This document shows positions 56,177-64,000 of a stretch of 64,000 nt of DNA, one piece after another. Under the pieces are notes generated by a model. It worked only from the letters and a program-made list of their open reading frames with translations, searched no databases and was not told where the DNA came from. The stretch is from the NCBI RefSeq assembly GCF_033297405.1, contig NW_026944221.1:186001-250000 (forward strand), in the 5' to 3' direction. This stretch comes from Parathielavia appendiculata (lineage: Eukaryota; Ascomycota; Sordariomycetes; Sordariales; Chaetomiaceae). Position numbers and translations under genes: made by a program. Within the stretch, counting starts at the first letter, position 1; each line of letters begins with the position of its first letter.

Positions 56177-59100
56177 TCAACCCTTTGGCGTCCTGTCCTT
56201 GCTTGCCAGCATCTGGGACAACATGAAATGATTGACGTCCTCGTCTGCCCAGTAACTCATATGCGAAGCAATGGTATTGAGCGGATTATAGTCAAGCACA
56301 CTCCTACACTCAGTTAGCCAGCCTTTCGATCATCCCCAGGGCACCAAGCGTCTCAAACCCCACGAAAAAAAAACTTACTCTTGAATGCAATAATCCACCC
56401 TCCCGTTCTGATTCAGCGCCCGGATCTTCATTTCCTCCCGTCGCAACCGCTGCGCCTTCCTCTCCTCTTCCAGCCACTGTTCACGACTGAGCGTCGTCGC
56501 CGTCCCCCTTTCCTTGCCAGAATTGGGAGCATCCTTCTCTCCATCTGTATCCATCTCTTTGGACGATGAGGACGACGCCGCGATAGCAACCCTGTTCTTC
56601 TGGAACCGACTATAAAGGGTCTCCAGCTCGTCGTCAATTAGCGTCGCCTCCTTCCCATTGCCGCCCTCTCTACCGCTCGCCAACTGCCGCATTCGCTCGG
56701 CCGTCCTTTCACTCCTCTCAGCGTCCATCAGCACTTTACTGCCCTCCGCGGGGATGACGCCCGCAGAAACGTTGGTCCCCGCGCCAGGGCTCAGGACATG
56801 CCCCTGCTGTTGCTGTTGCTGTTCCTGATGCGACGCCGTAATCTTCGCTACGTCCTCATTACTCAACCCCAGGCTGCGGTTGAGCAGGTTGCTGGCAATC
56901 CCCGCGCTGAGGCTGCTCCACAGGCCCGAAACGCTCTGGCCCACCTTTGCGCCGATGCCCGTCAGCCCCTGCGGCGCGACGGACCCGAAGATGCCCTTCT
57001 TGGTGTAGGGCAGGGCCTGCGGTTTGAGGGTGCTCATGACGGGCGAGATGAGGGGTTCGAGGCGATAGGAGATGGGGTCCGAGGGGTGGAAGATGTTGAA
57101 AAGCTGGCCGACCTTGGGAGACGAGACGCTGAAGGGGAGGCCCGTCACGGGGGAGACGCGCTGGTGGGTAGAGTAGGACTGGGTAGGGGCGTCCAGGAAC
57201 GGGTCGTCCATGTAGTCCGGGTTGAGCGGGCTCTCTGAGGGGATGGCGTGGGAAAGGGTCCGGGCTGCGATGGTGCGGCCTTTGAGCATCTGGAAGAGGC
57301 CGATGGGAGAACCGAGGCAGAAGAAGTCGTCCACTTCAAAGTCGAAGGCGAGTTCCTTGGGCTCCCTGGACTCGTACCGGTCCTCGGACTTGGGCCAGAT
57401 CCGAAGGGGATTCCTGGGCGGCTCCGTAACCCTACTCATCTCCTTCTGTCGACAGAGGATGTCGAACATGATGGCGGAGCCTAGCGAGTGCCCAACAATG
57501 TGCACCTTGCCATTGAAGTTAGGGTTGCGCTTCTTGAAAATGTTGTAGATGCGGTTTGATTCTCGCAGCACGATCTCGACGATCTGCTCCCTGTATGCGC
57601 TCTGGTAGAGCAGAACGTCCAGGGCGAGGTCAGAGATGAGCGACCTTGCGAACGCGACGCCTTCAACAGTGATGTCTTCCAGGGAAGGGTCTGTAATTCC
57701 GTCAGCTGCAGAAGAGGGCACTCATGCAACCGTGCCCGTACTTACAGTCGCCTTCTTCATCAACTGCTTCCCCAAGGTCACGCTCGCCTCGTTTCGGCTT
57801 GCGCTTAGGGAAGTCGAGAAGATGACGCCAGCAAACAGGTAATACTTGGACGCGAGAGTTGCCTGGACCGGGCTCGTTGATCTCAGAGTTCAGCGCTCGC
57901 AGATCGGCCGAAGCCGAGTAAACCGATTTCATGGTCTTTCGAAGTACGTTGACATCGTGCACGAAGTTGATACTCTCCATCCTGAGATTCGGTTAGCCGC
58001 AAGCCCATCGGTCAGGAAACTGGATGTCACAGATCGTATACCTTCGCGATAGGAGTTGCCCAATTCCATGAGTAACAAGCACAAGGTGCTCGATGTCTCG
58101 ACCTTGGTTCTCGTCGACCCTGGCATTGTAGTCCCCCGCGATCTCCTTCTCTTCCTGCTTGCGAATGGCCTCTTCCTCCCTGTCTGGGTCCTCAACGCCT
58201 TCCATCAAGTTCGAAAGCTGTCTGGTTAGGCGGTTCCGGGTACTCTCCAAAGCGTTCGGAGCCTCCTGCTTGATGTTCCCTGCATCTGACCCCGTGCCCG
58301 ACGGCGGCGCAGATCGTCGCTTGAGCGGCTTGGACAGCTTATCGCCTCGCTCCTTTGAACTTGATTCCGTCCCGGTTGGGGTCGACGGCCGCTTGTCTTC
58401 CTTAACCTTGTTTGGCTCTGAATATCCGCGGACGAGCTTCACCCCCCCCATGTAACCGCCGCCGGCAAATCTCTCATACACTGTAGATGTCACCCAAGAT
58501 AGCATCCCCTCTGATGACAGCCAGGCGGTACTTGAATCTTCGTACGTCACGACACTATTCATGTAGCCTCCAAATAGGCGGTATGTCTGTGGCTGATGCT
58601 GGGGCGCAAGGGGCGCCTTCTTGGAAGCGTCATCTTGAGCGTCCGCGGCAGCCTGCTGATTGTCCCCCGAGGCTTTCGGAGCAACCGGCTTGGACGAGGA
58701 GTTGCTGCGCGACCTTGCCGGATACTGCCAAGGCTTGATCTTGAGATAGCCCTCCTCGAGCTGGGCGGCCAAGTTTTCCTCGCAGGGGCGGAGGGCGGAT
58801 CCCTCTTGGTAAAACCAGCTTCCCCGGCGCACCTCGTACACGGGACCCTCCCAGTAAACGGGAGCAAGTTCGCGATCTTCGATGTTGACGTCAAACAGGA
58901 AGTCCTCGTTTACCGGAACCATTGTTTTGGAGGGTTGGGAGTCCGCGTTCAACGATGCGTCGGGAGAAGTCCCACGGGGACGTTTAAGTCCAGCTCGGAG
59001 CGCGGCATCGCTTCTGTTCTGTCCTCTTTCTTCCTCCAAATCCTCGAGCTTGGTCTGGTATGCGATCTCGATCGCGCGGGAGTCCTCGACGGAAAAGGGG

Positions 59101-59472
59101 ACAAACTTCTTGGGCTGCAAGGGTTTGATGTTTCGGCCGTTCTTGGATAACAAAAATCTCGGCTTGCGCTTAGGGACCTGTCAAGGCGTTGGGTAAGCAT
59201 TCCACCCGAGTGGAGGATCTACAACCGTGACATACATCGGCAGCGTGGAACCATTGCACGTTCAACGGTGGACAATCAGGCGGATAGCGCCGGAAAGATT
59301 GTCCATAATATGGATTTGTGGTATGGTCGTTGGGGTGTGATGGAGGAACTGGCGGCTGGGGATCCCTTGGAGTCGGGGTTGTGCTGCGGTTGGCGGCCCA
59401 GGGGTTAATCGAGTCGACAGCCGAGGCGAAGTATGACTTCTCAGCCTTCTTCTCGGCGGAACCAGGAGCCAT
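56177..59472 (-). CDS. ddl1: DDHD-domain phospholipase (PA-PLA1 family)
   Basis: The exons are 59472-59236, 59177-58042, 57981-57746, 57690-56379 and 56303-56177, giving 1,015 residues. It is an intracellular phospholipase A1 acting on phosphatidic acid and other phospholipids; yeast Ddl1 (YOR022C) is the relative. The N-terminal part contains the conserved PPLNVQWFHAADVPKRKPRF and YWEGPVYEVRRGSWFYQEG. HLVLVTHGIGQLLSRR precedes exon 3. The lipase motif is HIVGHSLGSA (Ser about 605). The C-terminal DDHD metal-binding domain starts with EPKELAFDFEVDDFFCLGSP and is completed by the last exon (SVLDYNPLNTIASHMSYWAD). Without that last splice the frame would stop just after CIQE. A short polyglutamine run (HQEQQQQQQGH) lies in a disordered insert. 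The upstream frame is open but lacks conserved sequence, so ATG 59472 is used. It is divergent from rpc1. Confidence 0.92.
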
Positions 59473-60478
59473 GGCTCCGGCACGACCAGAAGGCCACCCG
59501 AAGGGACGTCTCGGCGCACTCCTCGCCTGCCAGAGTCGTCGAAGGATTCCTTGGAACTTAAGCTTATCCCGCCACAACAAGGAATGGGGAGCAGCTTGGG
59601 ATAGGATTAGAGGCGCCAATGTTGAATATCCTGCAAGATTACTAGAGGTGTTCGATCCTAACACTAGACATACAAGAAGCGGAGACCGTGGGCGTCACAG
59701 ACCTCGTCTCGCTTTTGAATGCGGCGAAGAGCGGGAGCGAGCGGCGCGGTTCGTTTGCTTAACACGACTCAAGACGAGCGTCGAACAGTATGATTAGTGA
59801 TTTAGGGATAAGAGAAAGCAGAACTATCCAGAGACCGCAAAGAGAAGCTTATGGTACCAGATTTATCTGACCAACAAGTGTTCCAAGGTGAGACAGCGAG
59901 AAACAAGGTCTCGGTTTGGGTCGACTTCTCACGTTGCGGGCTGCAAGCACATGCTTGCGGCTTCTTGGACGAACGATGACGGAGTGTGGTTGCAACGTGG
60001 CCGCTGATTGGCGGGAATCGGAACTTCACACCATCCGGCAGGCAGCGCCGTTATGGCCCGGGAGCTGGAGGTCCTCGTGAGGGCCGTGAGGGCTAACGGT
60101 CTCGGCGTAAGTGGAGCGGAACGATGGTGGGGCACGACTCGCATGGCTCAAGAATTTGGAGTCACTTGCGTTCTAAGTTCTGGATGCCCCGCCGGCAACA
60201 TTTTCGTCGCGATCTGACCGAGAGAACACCGAAACCACAACCTGACCGCCACCGACCTCGGCAGCAGCATTGCAACGCGCGCGACCTATCGAGGGGACAA
60301 CACAGTGCTTTACTTTCAATTCCACCCTCAAAACCGGTTGCGATCAACGGCCGACCCATTCTCGCACGGTCAACGCTGCCCGCAATGAGCAGGTAGCCCT
60401 GCGCAACGACATCAAGGGCACATCGGGACCTTCCATCGCTCGATCCGCACCGTCCGTCGTCATATCGACCGAGGGAAA
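59473..60478. promoter_or_regulatory. Divergent promoter region of the DDHD gene and rpc1
   Basis: 1.0 kb between opposed start codons. No gene recognised. It presumably carries both promoters and leaders. Confidence 0.45.
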
Positions 60479-63400
60479 ATGGCTGTTGAAACAAAAACAA
60501 CACTGCGCCGACGCAAAGACCAGGTCGTAGACCAGCTGCCAAAGCGTTTCAAGGCGCTGAAGTTTGGCGTCCAGTAAGGATTCCTTGCCGCGTTGTCATA
60601 CAACGTCTCGGTGACAGAGATTGATGTGCTATGCAAAATAGATCACATCAAGACATTGTGAGCCAGGGTGTGCTCGAGGTCTCTGATAACCTGCTCTACG
60701 ATGTCGAAAACCGACGAACAGCGTTTCCTCACGGCCCGCTCGACCCTCGCCTGGTGAGAAGCTCAGCCACATCCAGTTGCGCCGGCACGAGCTAACATGC
60801 TCGGTAGGGAATCTCGAGCACAAACCGCGAAAGCAAGTGTGCCACATGCCACCTTGGGCTGCAAGAATGTTCCGGTCATTTCGGTCACGTCCGACTACCG
60901 CTCCCCGTCTTCCACATTGGCTACCTGAAGTACATCCAAGCGACGCTGCAGAATATTTGCAAGGACTGCGCGAGAGTTCTTTTGCAGGAACCGGAGCGGC
61001 GCCAGTTCCTGAAGGAGCTGCGTCGCCCCGGAATCGACAATTTGAGACGCTCGGCCATCTTGAAGAAGATCAATGAACAGTGCAGGAAAGCGAGGACGTG
61101 TCCCTATTGCGGTTCTATCCAAGGTGCAATTCGGAAGTTGAGCGTCATGAAGCTTGTCCACGACAAATTCTCAGCATTCAACAAGTCGACGGCCCAAAAG
61201 AAGATTGCCCCAGAGAGCAAGGTCGAGTTCGACGCGTCGTTCGAGCATGCCAAAAAATACACGCCCGAACTGGAGAAGCACACACGGAAGGCGATGGATG
61301 ACCTGAACCCCCTCAAAGTCCTGAATCTCTTCAAGGCTATCAGCCCGACCGACTGCGAGCTCCTCGGATTGGATCCCGCCGAGGGCCGACCCGAAATGTT
61401 TCTTTGGCAATATGTTCCTGCCCCGCCGATTTGCATTCGCCCGTCCGTGGCCCAGGAAAACGCCAGTAACGAGGATGACATCACGAGCAAGCTATCGGAA
61501 ATCATTCTTTATGCAGGCCACCTGCGAGAGTCATTGAAGAAAGGAGTCGCATTGCCCGTGATCATGGAGCAATGGGAGTTCTTGCAACTGCAGGTCGGCA
61601 TGTACGTCAACAGTGATGTTCCCGGCCTTTACCAGCCAGGATTTGGAAAGCCCATCCGTGGCTTCTGCCAGCGTCTCAAGGGCAAACAGGGCCGCTTCCG
61701 TGGCAACCTTTCAGGAAAGCGTGTCGACTTCTCTGGGCGAACCGTCATCTCGCCCGACCCCAACTTGAGTATTGAGCAGGTAGCGGTGCCGCAGTTAGTG
61801 GCCAAGAATCTGACATACCCAGAGCGCGTAAACCACGCGAACATCGAGAAGCTCAGGGAGCGCGTCAGCAATGGGCCGAATATCTGGCCCGGTGCACAGG
61901 GTATCATCAAAAAGGACGGGGCCAAGTACAACCTCAAGATCATTAAAGAGGAAGCTCGCGAAAGGCATGCGAATGGCTTGGAATACGGTGATGTTGTGGA
62001 GCGCCACCTAGAGGACAACGACATTGTTCTCTTCAACCGGCAACCGTCGCTGCACAAGCTCAGTATCATGAGCCATCTCGTCAAGGTCCGGCCTTGGCGG
62101 ACGTTCCGTCTGAACGAATGCGTTTGCACCCCGTACAACGCCGATTTCGACGGAGACGAGATGAATCTGCACGTTCCCCAGACGGAGGAGGCCAGGGCGG
62201 AGGCCATCAACCTGATGGGCGTCAAGAACAACCTCATCACTCCCAAGAACGGCGAACCCATCATTGCGGCCACGCAGGATTTCATTACTGCCGCCTACCT
62301 GTTGAGCAGCAAGGATCGCTTCTTTGACCGGGCGTCCTTCACGTACATCTGCACACAGATGCTCCTGGGCGACACTTACCTCGAACTGCCTCCGCCCGCA
62401 ATCGTCAAACCCAAGTCTTTGTGGACGGGCAAGCAAATTTTTAATGTGTTGATGCGCCCGAACAAGGAGTCTCCTGTCCTCGTGAACCTCGATGCCAAAA
62501 ACAAGGTTTTCAAGAAGAAGAAGGACGGCCAGATCCCGGATATGGACATCGACGACGCCTTCCTGGTTGTTCGCAACTCCGAGGTCATGTGCGGCAGGAT
62601 GGACAAGTCGACGGTCGGAGGAGGCAAGAAGAACTCGGTTTTTTACGTGATCCTTCGTGATTTTGGACCGGACTATGCGGCGGCTGCCATGAACCGCTTG
62701 GCTAAGCTCTGCGCCAGGACGCTGACACTGCGAGGCTTCTCGATTGGCGTTGGCGACGTGTGGCCATCGGGATCCCTAACACACCACAAAGCTCAGCTTG
62801 TGGAGGATGCATACAAGAAATGCGATGACCTTATTGAAACTTACCGGCAAGGCAAGCTCGAAAAGGCTCCCGGCTGCAACCTGGAGGAAACACTTGAGAA
62901 CGCCATCTCGGGTATTCTCAGCAAAGTTCGACAGCAGGCGGGTAACTACTGTGTCGAGAATCTGAGCAAGAACAATGCTCCGCTGATCATGGCCAAATCG
63001 GGCTCTAAAGGTTCCGACATCAACGTCGCCCAGATGGTTGCCTGCGTCGGTCAGCAGATTATCTCGGGCAAGCGTGTGCCCGACGGTTTCAACGACCGCA
63101 GTCTGCCGCACTTTCACAAAAACGCGCGGCAGCCCCCGTCCAAGGGTTTCGTGAGAAACAGCTTCTACACTGGTCTGGTGCCGACCGAGTTCCTCTTCCA
63201 CGCCATTTCGGGCAGAGAAGGTCTGGTCGATACCGCTGTCAAGACAGCCGAGACGGGCTACATGTCCAGACGACTCATGAAGTCTCTCGAAGACCTCTCG
63301 ACAGAATATGACGACACTGTCCGAACATCAGAAGGGGGAATTGTTCAGTTCCAGTACGGCGCCGACCGGCTTGATCCCGTGGACATGGAAGGCGACGCCA

Positions 63401-64000
63401 AACCCGTCGACTTTGCTAGGACATGGAACCATGCCCAGACAATCACCTGGAGCAACTCGGAACCGTCTCTGTTGCCTTGGGAAATCCAGAAGCTGTGCAA
63501 ATCGATCCTGGACGACGAGAGGAGGAAGTATGTCAGGCGACACCTCGTCACCAATGAGGAGATCAAGTACGACGACGAGACGATTCGTGAGAGCATGGAC
63601 CACGACGTCCTGATCGCCATTGACGAGCACGAGAGCGCCAGAGTGTATCTCAACACAATCCGCGACTACATCCGGGAACATGCGATCAAACTCGCCAAGG
63701 CGCGGAAAGCGGTGGGTCTGGACCCGTGCATCCCGGACGACATTTCGATGAAGAGAGAGCTCGAGAAGTGGCAGCCGGTTAGGACGGACGGGTTCGAGAT
63801 GGAGGTCGACGCTTTCCGCGAGCCCTTCAAGCCGTTTGATTATGTCCTCCAGGATTTACGCCGCGAACTCGGCGAGGAGGACCAGCTCGACGACGCTACT
63901 CGGCAGGCAAGGATACAAGCCAAGGCACAGGCGCATGTCGACCGCGTCGCCAAGGTTTCGGAGCGAACACTTCGTCAGTTCATCCAGATGTGTCTGCACA
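60479..64000 (+). CDS. rpc1: RNA polymerase III largest subunit (5' part; continues beyond window)
   Basis: Exons 60479-60573, 60642-60753 and 60808 to the right edge give 1,133 visible residues of about 1,450. Rpc1 forms the catalytic cleft of Pol III, which makes tRNAs, 5S rRNA and U6. The clamp zinc site reads CATCHLGLQECSGHFGH (Cys80, 83, 90; His93/96), and a second Cys pair is CPYC. GRPEMFLWQYVPAPPICIRP is characteristic of the Pol III subunit rather than Pol I or II. The active-site metal loop is NADFDGDEMN (Asp515, 517, 519). The downstream bridge-helix and trigger-loop neighbourhood (SKGSDINVAQMVACVGQQ, GFVRNSFYTGL, EFLFHAISGREGLVDTAVKT) is intact. The two small 5' introns (68 and 54 nt) have good branch sites (gctaac at 60791). 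No frame breaks were seen to base 64000. Confidence 0.97.

Overview
The window is nuclear DNA from a filamentous ascomycete, most probably a Sordariomycete of the order Sordariales (Chaetomiaceae-like). The evidence is short introns (about 45-370 nt) with GT..AG borders and RCTAAC/CTAAC-type branch sites, GC-rich coding sequence with AT-richer spacers, a CBM-less GH6 cellulase of the Humicola/Myceliophthora kind, and the typical filamentous-fungal gene set. Most genes are single-copy housekeeping genes. Their exon structures below were worked out by hand from splice consensus and reading-frame continuity, and every complete model closes in frame.

Layout, left to right: nup133 3' part (+, runs off the left edge); a membrane-anchored casein kinase I (+); a p24 cargo receptor (-) divergent from swc4 (+); an 8 kb gene-free stretch; a Zn2Cys6 regulator fused to a hexapeptide acetyltransferase domain (+); a decayed fragment of an SR splicing-factor gene lying just behind apm3 (-); a small DMAC1-like mitochondrial membrane protein (+) divergent from apm3; a secreted GH6 cellulase (-); an AT-rich spacer; ribosomal protein eL18 (+) convergent with mitochondrial rRNA 2'-O-methyltransferase mrm2 (-); an unidentified coiled-coil protein (-) divergent from the OST3/OST6 subunit (+); a mitochondrial carrier (-); a 0.7 kb non-coding element with terminal inverted repeats; the intact SR protein gene (-); a sterol O-acyltransferase pseudogene (-); cytosolic tyrosyl-tRNA synthetase (-); fimbrin (-) divergent from a small RING-like protein (+); a DDHD phospholipase (-) divergent from the RNA polymerase III largest subunit (+, runs off the right edge).

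No operon-like or biosynthetic cluster is visible. The shared theme is secretion and membrane traffic (p24, OST3/6, AP-3 mu, CK1, a secreted cellulase) and basic information processing (eL18, TyrRS, Pol III, Mrm2, Swc4, SR protein), but this looks like ordinary scatter rather than a functional locus. The most noteworthy items are the regulator-acetyltransferase fusion (zinc cluster completed only by splicing, catalytic His position occupied by Cys), the duplicated and decayed SR gene fragment, the inverted-repeat element, the broken sterol acyltransferase gene, and a diverged direct repeat flanking the fimbrin-RING gene pair. I found no tRNA, rRNA, CRISPR or intact autonomous transposon.
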